A stretch of 64,000 bases of DNA from Atrina japonica (lineage: Eukaryota > Mollusca > Bivalvia > Pterioida > Pinnidae), in the NCBI GenBank assembly GCA_030159075.1, contig BROG01000632.1, positions 141,501 to 205,500 on the forward strand, in the 5' to 3' direction. Positions 12,401-25,929 of the stretch are shown in pieces. The translations under genes were made by a program, and so were the position numbers. Every line of letters starts with the position of its first letter. The first letter of the stretch is position 1. Below the pieces are notes generated by a model. That model was not told where the DNA came from, searched no databases, and saw only the letters and a program-made list of their open reading frames with translations.

Positions 12401-15400
12401 TGGTATTGGACTACTGGCGACAAAAAATCACAATTGGCGACAGAATTCACAATTGGCGACAGAATTCACAACTGGCAATTTTTCTGGCGACAAGATTTTT
12501 TTACCTAGAGCAACCCCTGATTAAATCATACCTTTTTTGCTTTGTTTAATTTCATTTTTTGAGAAAAAAAAATACTTTGCATACCCTCACCTGGAAGGTA
12601 TGGACAACATCAAACAAACAAATTTTTAACAGTGGTCTAGTGTTTGGGCCACAACAAGAAAGTCCAAATAGGTTTTTAAAGCAATATGAATTGTCATCCA
12701 CGCCATTTTTTCAAAACTGTTGAATCAATTCCTTTAATTTCAATATTAAAATAAAAAAATACCTCTGAACAAAAAATTACCTACTTTTATTGTGTTTTAA
12801 ATCCTTAAATATATAGTTTTTTCTTCAGGAATAAAATAAATACTGTATTGCAATGAATACTGTATTGTATAAATATGAAAATAACAAGCAATGCCAAATC
12901 ACACGTTCTCCCTTGACAATTGGTAATCTTCATAAAAAAATTTGGCCGAAAGTTAATTTGCATTGAATGATACATGTACAATGTAGATTCAAACTTAACG
13001 TTACAACAAGTTATGTTGTCTATTTGTATTTCATTCTGATAATATATACATTCATGTATTTGTTAACCATATGATCTCTTTCTGATATACCGTACATACA
13101 CGTACACATATATACACATTTTTATATGTATATATAGGACCAGTGATTTTCCGTTTCAGATTTGCTTCAATTCTGTTTTCAGTTTTGGTGAATTCGGTTT
13201 TTTTTTCTGTTTTCATAAGAAAAAGAATTAAAAGCATACTTTAGATGAAAAATATTTAACAATACAGACTCCTAATCATACTTTTAATAGTCCTCCAGAC
13301 AAATTTAATGATAGATTTAAATAGGGAGGTAGATAAAACATATACACTTAAATTTATCACCTGACTTAGAACAAGTCTGTAATGTTCTGCTTGGTGTTTT
13401 TACTTTAAATAAACTTTTAAAACAGATCTACAATCATACATGTACGTGTATTTTGTTTTTATAGTCTTTTAATTTATTGTATCAGCACTAGCGTAATCTA
13501 CACTATGCTGACAGAATTTGCAAAATTAATCATCGCCATCCTCATAAAAAAATCCCATGAAAACTTATCAACCCTGTGCTGATGTATTCATTTTTTAAAT
13601 GGGAGAGCAAGTCTCCTCTTTTTACATACGTGTGTTGTTAGCCGTCATAGCTCGCTGTCAAAAACGTCAAGGTGTGAACATGTGTTTCTGTTGGTAACAA
13701 AAACCGGCTGTCAATCAAGTGGTATGTCGTAAAAAGTTAGGATGGATTGTAAACTGTGAAATTTTACTGTGATAAATTATAAAAATTGGTAAATATATTC
13801 AGAAATTGAACTAAACATTATGAAAACCTAATTCAATCTATCAAATTAAAGCTATTTTTGTTTTAGAAGAATCCAGATGTTTGTCAGAACTGATGTTACG
13901 ACAATGGAAAGGATTGCCCTTATTTTTCGTCATTTCGATGTAAATGTCAGATTACAGTGTATCTGGCTAACGCACCGATAAAATAGTAATTGATGTAAAA
14001 TTATGTGATGAAATATTGTAAATAAACAAAGTAAATAAGTTTATAACACACAGAAAAAGCACACTAGATCACAATTTAATAAATTCTACCTGATGTTGGA
14101 ATATTTAAAGATTTTTCAAAAACGCAAATTCCGTTTCAGATTGCCGAGTCCGCGATTCTGTCCGTGACCATGGAAAATCACTGGCCCTATATATATTACT
14201 TCAAATCTGCATGTAAAATTTCCTTCAATGAAAGCTTATAGTGCTTTAATTCATTCACCCCTAAAGACACAATTGGACCGAACTAAATCATTGATTTATA
14301 GAAGAGTTCATTGTTACTCAAGGGTTGATGGGTTAAACAATTGTTATTTACTTCCTGTATTAGATTTCTAGATCAACTTATTACCCAAGATAGTTTTTGT
14401 TAAAGTGATTGTACTGAAAAAAAAAATGTTTCCAGAGATATTCTGCTGGAACAGGGAGATCAGTTTTGGCTCCATTTGTTGCTATATTACGATTTTGATA
14501 AATTGTCATTCTCACCGTACCATTCACTTACACGATGCCGTAATAATGGATTCATCAACACTGTCACATGTATAATGCTCGTTTCTTTTAAATTTTATAT
14601 TCTTCCTGTAGATAAAATTATACATGATAACATCACATGGTTATTATTTCCATCAGGTCTTTGGTTGTAATACATGTAACTTGTATTAAAATTGATATGA
14701 ACAGTGAGTACATACATACTCATTTTTTGTATTTTATTTTAAAAAAAAATTACAGTCTGTAAGTCACAGGCCTAGAGTTGTTAGTGACATGTACATGTAT
14801 AATTGGTTTTATCACATTCATACATCATCAGGGGTTTCCCATACATATTTTGTCTGCATCTCTGATGCATTAAATATTTTTGGGATGCACAAAATGAAAA
14901 ACACTGAGTAAAATGATGAATGTTATATCTCATGTGTTTTTCTATTATTTTAGTGTGGAGAGATTATTTAATCAGTTAGTTGAGAGTCAGCACCCAGCAC
15001 TAGAACCGATAATTGTAACAAGAAGAGGCATACTTTCAGTAAACAGAGAATTCCTATTTGATCCCAAAGCCTTGTATGCATTATTCTATATTCATGGGTA
15101 AGTCTGATTTGACATTAAATTATTTGTTTGTTTACATTTGACGATCAGAACGTTCATTATGGTTTTCTATCTATCTTTATATCGATAAAGGACATTCGGT
15201 AACATCATTACCGTATTCGACCCTTTTAGCGCCCAATCGTTAGCCTACAGAAATCAGGAAAAAGGGGTGGGCGCATATAATTGGACCAATTATTGGTCAA
15301 ATTGATATAAAAAAACTTAATTTTATAAGGCACAGTGGTAAAGCTGTTGTAGTTATTACCGAGGACATCTATAATGACATTCTTCTGTTGCTGGGGAGCT

Positions 15401-18400
15401 ACAGATAAACTGTTACTTACAGTTTTTCAGGTTCACATATCCTTGTCATCCAGCTAGAAAATATTCTCTATCATGTGCACTAAAGGGGGAGGGGCGCTTA
15501 ATGGGTCGAATACAGTATACATCTTTACCTCAGTTTTATGAACATTGTCCGGTATATTTTCACACCATAGTGTCTTTAAGAGAAGGCATTGATTGCTATA
15601 AGACATAACCAGTCAAAGAAAAAAAAAAAAAATGACACGAGATATTGCTCAATCAACAGTATTGAATAAAGATACATGAATATAACTAGCATGTACTTGA
15701 CATGACAGTTTATGTGACATTTTACTTTATAGCATGATATCTTTCTATTTGTCAAAACGTCATGGTTCTGGTACTATAGTCTCATAGTGCCCAAGGTTTA
15801 GCCAATGGAAATTGTAGAAATAGTCACGTTATTTACTAAATGTATCCATTTTTTGTCTTGCTGTATTTTTAGGGCAAAGTTGAATTCCATGATGGAGTCC
15901 ATACCAAAGAGTAAAAAGAACAAGCGTTGTAATCTCCATTCACTGGACACTCACAAACCAAGAACAACAGGGTGAGTAATGCTCAGATTATTTATAGATA
16001 TGCGATTGATGCTGGTACAATCAGACACTTGACACAAAAATAAGATATGAGATAATGAGATACCTTAGAGGTCCCATGTTCGAATCCTGGACTTGGTCAT
16101 GCCTAAAACTTCTTTTAAAAAGATAGCAATTGTTTCCACTAGGCAGAAAAAGCAAAAATTGTAAATTTTTAGGAAGATCTTTTTAAACTGAAATCCCATG
16201 CATGATGTGTTAGGTGTAGCATGTTGAGGAACCCTTACTGCACTTACATACCATAGCACAGGTAAAAAAAATTGGTCATTTCTCCTATAGGTGGTGACAT
16301 CTTTGTATTAGTGAATAATTCTAGGCGGCGCTTAATCTATAATACAAATCTAAAACTTTTAATTTCCTGTATAAACCTATGACAGAGTCTTCCATCGTTT
16401 GTAGGAGTTGGATAGATATATGGGATTTGCTGGCAAAGGAATGCAGAGAGGAAGTTGTCTTGGTTGATGCTGACAGTCTACTCGATACATTGGAAAATTA
16501 TCTGCGGAAACACAGGTAAATAGATTTTAAAATTTGTTGTAATTATCTTTGATAAAATTTATTTTATGTGTTTACACACACTGAGATTTGATTTGGCAAG
16601 ACTCATAAAATAATATAAAAAATTGATCTTGTTTGTTATTTAAAGTACTTAATAAAATTTTAATGTGATAACTTATTCATCGCATACAGAAGGCATTTTT
16701 AAACTGCCATATTTTTCAGTAACACATTGTAAGTGCATCCAAGTTTTGTTTATTGCGTGTAAGTCATATGTGTACGGATTTTCAGTAAGAGCCAATCAAA
16801 TACATGAGGCAAGTGTGATGTATTGTTCCATATTGTGATGTATTTGAAAAAACACAGTGCATTGTCGCTGGGATATTGTTACAGTAATGCGAGAAATAAA
16901 AATATATTCAGCTCACCTTAATCAAAAGAAGCTGTATTTGCTTAGCTCAACCATTTTATCATTTTTGGCCACATTTTTGTTGTGAGGAAACTGATATTTA
17001 ACTTGTTATTCATTTGTATTTTCAGATTTTGTTCTGAATGTAAAGCAAAAGTGCTTCGAGCATACAGTATCCTAGTGGGAGATTTGGACTGTACGACAGA
17101 GAAAGGCTACTGTGCTGTTCTGTATGAAGGGTTGCGCTGTTGTCCGCAGGAGAGACACATTCATATGCTATGTGATACAGATTTCATCGCTCATCTTATT
17201 AGTAGAGCAGAGCCAGAATTAGCAGGAGGGTACGATTTCTGTATATTTAACACTATAGATAGAATAACTACTTAGATTGATAATACAATAAGAAAAAAGA
17301 TATATACACAGGCATAAATATTCTTAAATCTCTATATATTTGGTGAAAATTGCTTGGGCAACCATGGTTTGGTACTTTTTCACTTGCAATTGATTAACTC
17401 AACTTTACTATTTATATATGAATACTACACTGGACCTCACTTTATTTTCACAAAAAATGTAGAAATATCAGATTTTTTTCATGCCTGTGTATAGCTTTTT
17501 TTTGTTATTATACATCAAGAACAAGTAGTAAATGTAAAAAATATCGAAAAAATTATTTCGATAAACACAGTTAATGCCCCTTTAGACAGTGTTTTCTGCC
17601 ATGCACAACAATTTTTCAGTAATAAGGTGGCTGTCGGTTTTTAATGGTGCAGGAGAAGAACCTATTAATAATATATCAAAGAAGAGAGACAATCCTCTCA
17701 ACAAGTAGGCTGGCAAGCTTTTTCTCACAAATCAAATTAATTTTACTTTGCAGACTGCAAAATGTTCTCATACCTGACAAACAGATAAGTGTCATTTTCG
17801 AAGCCTGATGTTGGAATTGGTTTGCCCTTGGATAATTGCAGTATGATAGACAGTGTAAGCTGTCTGTTAGTATCCTCTTGGCATGCCATGATGTGAACTA
17901 TTTTCTTAATACATGTACCGGTCAGGGAGTGTAGTCAGCTATTGCATGATTATGGCTATATAGAATACGATATTGTGAGATATTTTTTTTTAGATCATTC
18001 ATCAGTTGTTGGACATTTTTCTCAAAAAGAAGGAAAAAAATATTTCTGTGGTATATACTAAAGATGAAATCACACCATAGCTGGCTACTGGTCCCTGACC
18101 AATACAGTGAATCCTGAAAGACCCCCTCAGCTGCCATTGTAAAAGTGGGTGTGCGAATGTTGTCCCACTTGTCTGGTAGTCTCACAAACTGGTTCTGTTG
18201 TATTGTTAGTAGTAGTACAGAAAGTCTTGTATTTTTCAGGAGTCGAAGAGACAGGCATGCAAAGACATTAGACATTGCTCAGGAAGAAGTGCTAACATGT
18301 TTAGGTATCCATATCTATGAACGTCTACACGGCATTTGGCAGAAGTTAAAAGCTGAAGAACAGACTTGGCAGATATTGTTCTACCTTGGAGTCGATGCTC

Positions 18401-21400
18401 TGAAGAAAAGCTTTGAGGTACTTGAAAGTTTTATGATTCTGTTCCAGTCACTCCTACACCATAGATGAGATTGTTTTTTAATTGCTCTTTCCTCTGTGGT
18501 TTTCATGCCCCCGGCCTGAAAGGTCCACCAGGGCATCTAGTGTTTGGATCGTCCATCTGTCTGTTTATCTGTCCATAATTCTGTCCCGCTTATATATAAA
18601 GTGCAATATTTCAAGTTTCGTTTGTGATACAGTAACCAAACTTAGACTGTAAGTTCATCTAAGGGTTGCTCACACTTCACAGACATCACATGCTCTGGGG
18701 GTGGCGTGGGGTCAAAATGTAGGACATTGCAATATTTTGCCAGCATAGAAATTTGTTGGACCAGGGGCATTTGTATTTCAAACACATCTTGTTGTCTCTA
18801 GATATGAAGCCAATCAATAACATAGTATTACTGTTTGCAAGAACAAGAAACCACTGTGGTAATGGTGTTATGGTTAAATTTGTGAAGCATTGTTTTTCAA
18901 AATCATGAATCATATTAAATTATTTTGTAAATACATCTGAAATTTGAATTTGAAAGTCAAAGGTGAAAGTCAAGGCAAAAAAAATGAAGGTCATAGTCAA
19001 CTAATGTCATCATCTTCTGGTGTCATGTGAAGTTTCAATGTAATACTCAAATTGTTTTCTCACAGCAGAGCTAAATGCAAGTGTTGATGCAGATGGGCAG
19101 ACATTGCCAATCCATTGAACGATATTTGCTTCGAAATCTGGCCAAAAATGTATATGAAGTATTCATGTGATTTCAACATGTTAATACATTTGTTTGGTAT
19201 AAAAAGTATTGGTAAATTGTTATACAGTCCTAACATATTTTTACAAACTATAGGCCTACAATCCTCTTCACTGGAATTTACAAGAAAGAATTTTTTTGCT
19301 ATTCATATCGCCATTAAATATATTGAATTTCTGGTGTTTTTATCTAGATGGCTATGGAGAGAAAGCAAGGTGTGTCAAACTTAGAGTTAATTTGTGAAGA
19401 GCTGGCAGAGGAGGAAAGAGCCAAAGAACAGCGACGTGAACAGAAACGTCAAAAGAGGAAAAAGAAGAAAGCAAAATCTGCTCAGCTAGTCGAACCTGAG
19501 GTCCAGAATGACAACTTGTCTGTCAAATGTGAAGTAAGTAATCAATTTATCCTTCTCACCCCAAAGTATCTCAATGGTATGCTCTTTTTTGTTGTTTTAG
19601 ATTAGTCCATTATGGTCTGTAGTGTTGAAAGGGTTTAGAAGCATTATATCAACATTTAAACATCTTAGCTTTAAAAAAATGAGTACGGTATCAAAATACA
19701 ATATTTTTGCCATTTTTGCCCTGAGATGAGGGCGAATTTAAAATAAAGGCGAAACTTTCAAACTAAATAATTGAAGCATGGACATTCATGACAAACATGA
19801 GACTGTTGTCATTTAGGGCGAATTCAAGACAGAGTGAATATGTAGTAGGGCGAAAATAACCAGGGGCAAAAATTTCCAGGTATACATGTATAATTAGAGT
19901 TAATGGGAAAATGACATTTTGACTTTACTACCTGACAGTTTGTTTAAAGATGACCTTTACAGTGATGCTACACTGTGTAATATACTAGACATGTGACCTA
20001 GTATTGAAATGCTGATTTTACATTTGAATGTTTGCCATGTATTATTCATTCGTGAACATTCCAAAATTTGACTCAACTCTAATCATATTTCATGAAGATA
20101 ACACGAGTCAGTTTGTGATTTCAGTGTGATAAAGAAGACAAAAAAGAAAGTAAAACTCTCCATCAGTCTTGTTCAGAGAAGTGCGGTGTGAACGGTGATC
20201 AAAATTCCAATACAACATTAGCGTCTATGGAAAGTTGTCGGAACAACTTGACACCCGAACGGCAACTTAAGAACGGAAGTATGAACAGTGACTGTGGTTA
20301 CTCTTCGGATGTAGAAGGCTGTGAAAACTGTAGTGTTCCTAGTTCTAACGATGGCTCAGAAGATCTTGTGATGTGTTATGAAGGAGGCTGTAGAAATCAT
20401 GATGGTTTGTGTCCGCTATTTGTACTCGTTCTGTTTCTAGGTCGGTCGAATTACTCTGTTGGCCTTTTGCTGTCTGGTGCAGTTCATATTGTGAAGCTCT
20501 GCGTTATGTGTAAAATTTTCATTCATTTTCAACTCCTTTTGAAATACTGTATAGTTGTTTAATTTGACGGGGAGAAAGGAATTTATTCACAGGTATTAAA
20601 TTTCGGACAGGACCATTTCCCAAACAGATGTGTGATAAGAGATGAAGTAACGCTTGTAAACATGTTGAGATTCATGTATATTATGTCTGGTTATATATGA
20701 AATTCATATATTCATATTATTTTGATTTTGATTTGAAATAACTTTAATAATTTGGATTGTTAACATATTATCTTTCTGATGCTTGAGCACAATGTATAAG
20801 GTATAATATTCACAAGTATTTAATTTCAAGTTATTTTCTTTGGCCACAAATAATGCGAAATAAAATTCGCTGGCAATAATATATTCAGTGGTACCACTCA
20901 GCTTGACCTTTCAAATAAAGATGAACCCTGCTTCACCATGTTTATTCACATAACTGAGGGTTGCTGTTTCTGTTTTAAATGAGTATAGAATTAAAAAAAA
21001 ATGTCTGTAATTGAAAAAGAAGTCAAAACTCATTGACCCCTATAGTCACATTTGAACTCATCCATTTCAAAGACTGGTAAAGTCCACTGTCAGAATTCAG
21101 GTAATGTTTGATTTAGAATCCAAATTTCAAAATGATTTTACATTCAGTATTAACTTATTCTTCCCTGAATTATGACAGTAGACCATAGAGTTTATTGATT
21201 TGGATGAGTCCAAATGTGACCACAGGGGTTGATGACTTAATAGGCACATTTATATGATTTTACTTTCCTTTTACAAAAAAATGTATATTTCTTAATAAAG
21301 ATTACTACACACTTTATGTTTGATTATATCAACATATTATTGAGATACATAATAAGTTGCTTTGTCAGAGATGTTCACTTAAATATTTACTTCTCCCTTT

Positions 21401-23692
21401 TAGGATGGAGGAGGTTGTATTTAGCTAAAGCAGTGAGACACTACTGTCCATCTTTAATCTCTATAAATAGTCTTATCTGGTTTTGCTATATAAGAGCTCT
21501 GTGCTTAAACTGCCAGGAGCAGGGGCGTGTTAGTACACTGTGATGGCTTCAATTGTAAATTACGTAAGATTTCAATGGCAGCATTTGTTGCTATAGCAAC
21601 ACTTGGAGGTGGTAATTCCATAGTTTTTAATATGACCTGTTTGTAGAACTTCTTAGCCAATCAGATTTCAGTATTGGCTGAAGTTGAGAATATTCTCAGA
21701 CTGAAGTAGATTCTGGAGTTTGATGGTTCTATTTCCAGGTCTTCATCATAGTCTAGACACATTATCATCACAAAACTTTAGAATTTGGCCCACCTCCTGG
21801 TAATCTTAAAATATTAATCAAAGTATACACACCTGGTCTTCACAAATCAGACAGTTTTCACACCTGTTCACAAACTGTAAAAAGTCTACACACCATATAT
21901 TAACACACTTGTCCAGTTTTTATTTTCATGTTGATATAACGGTAATTCGTTCTTTGGTTTTTCAGGTGTTGATAACTTATGTGATTCCTTACCTAACAGT
22001 TTATACGGGTGTAAGAACTGGTCCCCTGGGTTACCGTCTAGTCAGGACCACAGTCATTGTACACATCGAGAGGTATGTATTCAATCCATCCATGCTTTCA
22101 TACATTTCATTTTGATTTTGAGTTTAACTTTGATAAAATATGATATGTTGCCAAAGTACATAATAAATAAAACCCACAGCAGTGATTTGGTGTCCAAACT
22201 TGTTAACAATGATTCCTATACTGTTTGATCACTTGAGAATGTTTCATCACTGTACATGTCGGAAATCAGCATGTAATCAATCGCTGATGTCAAAAATACT
22301 ATATTTATGTCCCTTATGTACTATTGAAAGGAAAATAAAACGAATCAGGTAAAGATATCATATGACACCAGGACAAGAGTACTACCACCAAAGAAATGAG
22401 ACCATTTGATGTCATCAAATTTGTTTTAACAAAATTTTAACCCCATAAAAATTTTGTTCATTTTTGGGAATTGATTGCTATGTTTACATTGAAATCATGA
22501 AGTAAACGAGACTTAAGTGTAACATCTTTTTTATGTAAATGAGCATTCTTTGCGACATGTGTTTGACAGTTGTAGTTTGGCGAATACATTGTATATCATA
22601 ACACTCTAGTAGTGAAAGGGTAAAAAAAATGTATTTGTGTGAAATAATTCCAATCATACATTTTTGTAGAGTGAAGTGTCAGCCCCAAATGTCAACTGTA
22701 AATGTGCCAACACAAACACGGGGCAGCATACCTTACAAATGAGTCTGCAGGACATGCTTGAGGTCAGTTCAAATTTGTAATTCTTGTGGATGCATGTGAA
22801 ATTATCAACCATGTGTGAAGTCTGATGTTGATAATTTTGAAGGTTGGGTCAATAAAACAATGTTTTGACATATATAAAAAGGCTACAATGGTTTTATTCT
22901 TTTCAGAGTTTGTTATATGACAGCGTAAATATGGATATTTCCGTGTGTTGTTAATTACGCAATTTTCTTATGCAACCATACACATCATTTTTTTTTTTCA
23001 CATGATATTACAGTTTATTGTATCAAATGATATTTTTTAGCAAAACTATGGGACTGGTATGCCGGGGTAATTTACATGAAAAACCCTTCATCACGAACTA
23101 AAGTGTTAATTACCCCCCCCCCTCCTCAATATGTAATTTTCCAGTTTAAAGTATGCATGAGTGCCCGTTAGTTCGTGCCAATAATAAAGATTTCAAATTC
23201 CAGTGGGGATCTGTGTTTATGCTTTATATACATGATATATGATTTATTTCCACCGACTGCATCCTTTTAGGGATTCAAGGCCCATAGTAAATGTCCAGTA
23301 TTGTAGTTATATTTGTGATGTGTGTGGATGGGTGTGTGATGTAAATTTAACATTTATATCATATTTTGCATTCTGATTCTGTAAACTTGAGCAGTTTTGT
23401 GTGTGGTGTTTGTGTTGTACATTTAACATTTATATTATATTTGACATTCTGATTGTAGACTTTTAAAGCAGTCCTCTCTTTGCTTCTCTTGCAGGCACCT
23501 TGTTCTTCAGATGACGAAGATTTTATATCAGAAGAGGAGATTCAGTACTTCAAGGCCAACGAGAAATTGCTACTTCGTAAGCGTGAAGAATTGCGGGAAA
23601 CACTGCGGAAACGATTTACTATCCTCCAACAGCAGAGATCACCAGAGACTCGCAACGTGGACCAAGTGGTCCAGAAAATGTGTAATCTGTGA
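9497..23692 (+). CDS. GGNBP2: Gametogenetin-binding protein 2, complete, 12 exons, 626 aa
   Basis: Exons: 9497-9583, 11339-11532, 14954-15097, 15873-15971, 16405-16515, 17026-17229, 18240-18417, 19348-19533, 20125-20404, 21966-22072, 22670-22762 and 23495-23692 (TGA). All borders are AG/GT and phases agree, giving 1881 bp. The start MARLVAVCRSDDYQF, PCVGCRRSVERL, LSVNREFLFD, PKSKKNKRCNLHSLDTHKP, GYCAVLYEGLRCCPQERHIH, IAQEEVLTCLGIH and EEQTWQILFYLGVDAL are very close to vertebrate GGNBP2. Residues 1-340 form the conserved core with paired cysteines and histidines that suggest metal binding. Exon 8 (340-401) is a charged, Lys/Arg-rich probable coiled coil. Exons 9-11 are Ser/Asn/Cys-rich with NSDCGYSSDVEGCEN. 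Exon 12 carries SSDDEDFISEEEIQYF and a basic helix. Human GGNBP2 is about 70 residues longer, the difference lying in the low-complexity middle. In mammals it binds gametogenetin and is linked to spermatogenesis and placental development; its molecular role here is unknown. Confidence 0.95.
11700..11950. mobile_element. TA-flanked MITE (family D1) with a nested TTAA-flanked MITE
   Basis: GAGACCACATTCTAAAAAGC and AATAATCCTTTGAATAGGAC are neighbours in uninterrupted relatives (28646, 53094). Here they are parted by the family A element at 11762-11858. The right end GGTCTCTCAAGACAGGTTCC matches the other copies. It lies in GGNBP2 intron 2. Confidence 0.7.
11762..11858. mobile_element. TTAA-flanked MITE family A (piggyBac-like ends)
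   Basis: TTAA then CCCTTTCAACACT at the left, AGGGGTGAAAGGG then TTAA at the right. The middle pairs ATAGACTGGTCTAAGACA-like words. Length about 97 bp. TTAA flanks with CCC/GGG ends are typical of piggyBac-derived MITEs; assignment is by ends only. Confidence 0.7.
14246..14336. mobile_element. TTAA-flanked MITE family B
   Basis: Begins TTAATTCATTCACCCCTAAA and ends AAGGGTTGATGGGTTAA, with ATCATTGATTTATAGAAGAG inside. Copies at 30704, 33321 and 35979 share the layout. Confidence 0.65.
15210..15518. mobile_element. MITE with inverted ends, GGNBP2 intron 3
   Basis: Left end CCGTATTCGACCCTTTTAGC; right end GCTTAATGGGTCGAATACAG reads as its inverted complement, with a TA on each outer side. About 309 bp. 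Confidence 0.65.
17605..17740 (-). repeat. tRNA-derived SINE (family 1), partial
   Basis: ACAATTTTTCAGTAATAAGG, GGTGCAGGAGAAGAACC and AAGTAGGCTGGCAAGC follow the family order in minus orientation; the head is lost. In GGNBP2 intron 6. Confidence 0.65.
18500..19100. repeat. Remnant of dispersed element with 'gtccatctgtctgtttatctg' segment
   Basis: CCATCTGTCTGTTTATCTGT and a following GAAAGTCAAAGGTG-type run resemble the segment at 29190-29350 (GTCTGTCCGTCTGTCTG, then TTGATTTCAGTGAAACTTTG). The two look like decayed copies of one element; class unknown. In GGNBP2 intron 7. Confidence 0.4.
19555..19637. mobile_element. MITE family A copy, GGNBP2 intron 8
   Basis: AATGGTATGCTCTTTTTTGT and CCATTATGGTCTGTAGTGTT, ending GAAAGGGTTT. 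Other copies with the same words are at 31505, 42551, 43609 and 51318, with weaker ones at 5869 and 26555. Confidence 0.65.
19695..19885. mobile_element. MITE/dispersed repeat family E copy
   Basis: TTTTTGCCATTTTTGCCCTG, GATGAGGGCGAATTTAAAAT and a terminal GGGGCAAAAATTTCCAGGTA. It pairs with the copy at 6344. Confidence 0.65.
21028..21241. mobile_element. MITE family C, ~214 bp, inverted ends
   Basis: Left end AACTCATTGACCCCTATAGT; right end ACCACAGGGGTTGATGACTT is its near inverted complement. Internal GGTAAAGTCCACTGTCAGAA is shared with copies at 36621 and 49602. In GGNBP2 intron 9. Confidence 0.75.
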
Positions 23693-24480
23693 TGCGATTC
23701 ATCTCTGCTACTTCATGTGAATTCAGAACTGATGGATGAAACTTATTATATCATGTGATTTGATGGGTCTATAGTGTTGATATGCTAAATATTTGGAGAT
23801 ATTCTGTCTTGGGGCCAAGCTGTCTGATCTGAAAATCTGGATCTGACAAAATAACTAGGTTATAGAATATGGAGAGCATGAGAGCATGCTTTTTGTCTTC
23901 GCTTTGACTTTGATTCTCGGTCTAGTACAGCTTGGACAAGTGAGAGTTTCTGATATTGTGATAACTTTCCATGAACTTGCTAAAAGCCGTTATTCTTTCT
24001 TTCTCTCTAGTTCATTTCAATATTCATTTTTTTTTGTTACGTCTTTGTAAGGTGGCAACTCACTCGTCTGACTTACTGGTAAGTCTGACCTAGTACTGTT
24101 TGACTTACAAGTAAGCCTAACTTATAAAATACGTCTGACCTACAGGTAAGTCTGACAGATAAGAATGTGGATTTATAGGTGAGTTTGACTTACCTGTGAG
24201 TCTTAATAGTACATCTGACTCACAGGTAAGTCTTGTTTGGGTGTTTTGTTTTTTTGTCAGATTTTCTGGTTAGTTTGACTTTAAAGAATGTTTAACTTAC
24301 AGGTAAGACTGACTTAAGGGTTTGTCTGATTAACAGGTGTCTAATAGAATGTGTAATTCTTCCCTAACATCTGTCTGATATTCCAGACATGGATAAGTCT
24401 GACTTACCTGTAAGTATGACTAACGAAATATCTGGCACATTGTAAAGTTGGGCTTACAATTCTGGCAGTAAAGATTATTT
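23693..24480 (+). other. GGNBP2 3' UTR/downstream region with degenerate 'ctgacttacaggtaag' repeats
   Basis: Non-coding sequence follows the GGNBP2 stop. From about 24050 to 24460 it contains many imperfect copies of a roughly 18-22 bp motif around GACTTACAGGTAAGTCTGAC, itself nearly palindromic. I cannot place the poly(A) site; ATTAAA-like motifs occur further on, near 25190. Confidence 0.5.
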
Positions 24481-25419
24481 TATGCACACATTTCAGCATA
24501 TTTGGGATTGACTCACCTTGTATCTATATTTTCAAATCAATGTCATGCAAAACTTTTCATAACAACAAATTTTTGAGAACGAGAGATTAAAAGGTAGCAT
24601 GGTTTTACTCCAAATTACAAGCCATCTCGTTCCTTGTTTTCTCGCACAGTTGCGTAAAAGTGGTATATTTTATTTCTATAGACAATGACTCCCGATTTTG
24701 ATAAGTGCTAATGAGAAATGAAGATGTTGAAATAATAACGATATTCAGTACATTATATCTGTATAACATTGTGTCTTTGCTGCCAAACATTAAGTGTAGT
24801 CAACCATCGTGCGTCGGTGTGTTGCGGTATGTCTCTAAACTAGCTATATATAATATATTTATGTACAGGATATTTTTTACTGTAGTTTCAATTTATATAT
24901 TACGACCTGCCAGTTTTTGTTTTTTTTTCTGTAGCAAATTATTTATATTCTAATCGAATGTAATTTATGATAATTTATTGAATTAAGTTTTGTTGACAGA
25001 CTTAATTAAAATAATGTTAATTTAAGGTAGCGACTTGGAGCTGCAAGGACACAATGTTAGATACAGGAAAACACACAATAGTGAATCGTACATATCTCAG
25101 ATAAATATCACACTTTGTACACCGATTTTATTTTCTGTTGTGTCACATGGTGTATTTCTTATCTAGTTATTCCATATCTACATTACTTTTGTATTAAAAT
25201 GTCTTGCCTGCACAAGTAAAGGTGTATTGAAGTACAATTTTAATCACCAGAAGATAACCATATGTTTTAAGTAAAAACACACACACACACACATTGCCTG
25301 ATTAAGGCACCCTTTCCAAACCACTTCAATAGCTTTTTAGAATCTGTTATATCTTCTCTTACTACTGGACACCAGTAGTTCTACCTACTTAAAATGCTGC
25401 AATTGCAATGTCCATCTGT

Positions 25420-25605
25420 GGTTGAAGGGCCCTACATGGGTCGCTAAAGCATCAGACTTCAAACAATGTTGTCTCATCTCCCTTCAGCACGGGTCTGAGC
25501 TTTTCAGTGGCCAACACGGATTATGTTGGAGAGTGTGCCAGTATACACTAGCAATGCCAGTGATTTTTCCCTTTGGTGCACTCTAACTGGGTTTTCTTCA
25601 CCAGT
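25420..25605 (+). repeat. tRNA-derived SINE (family 1), old copy
   Basis: GGGTCGCTAAAGCATCAGAC and GGGTCTGAGC recall the head boxes, and TAACTGGGTTTTCTTCACCA the distal part. Strongly diverged. Confidence 0.5.
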
Positions 25606-25929
25606 ATTGTTACAGTCACACAGTCTTATAATGGCTATCATTATTCCGACAATTTCACCTATCACTGGATTTTGCTGAGAAGAATAGTGCACAAGTTATT
25701 TACCATTGAGTTAATAGAAATTACAGCTTCTGACACCAACAGTCAAAATTACAGAACAATTGTGAATTTTTAGTATAAAAAGAAATCCCAGGATTCAGCA
25801 AAACAAAAAATATCCCATTAAAAGTATAATCAGTTTGAAAAATAAACAAACAGTAAATAGTTGTTGAAATGTCCATAGGTGTACATTACCAGTGTAAGGG
25901 TCAATTACCAGATTTTCTTAGGTTTTTGT

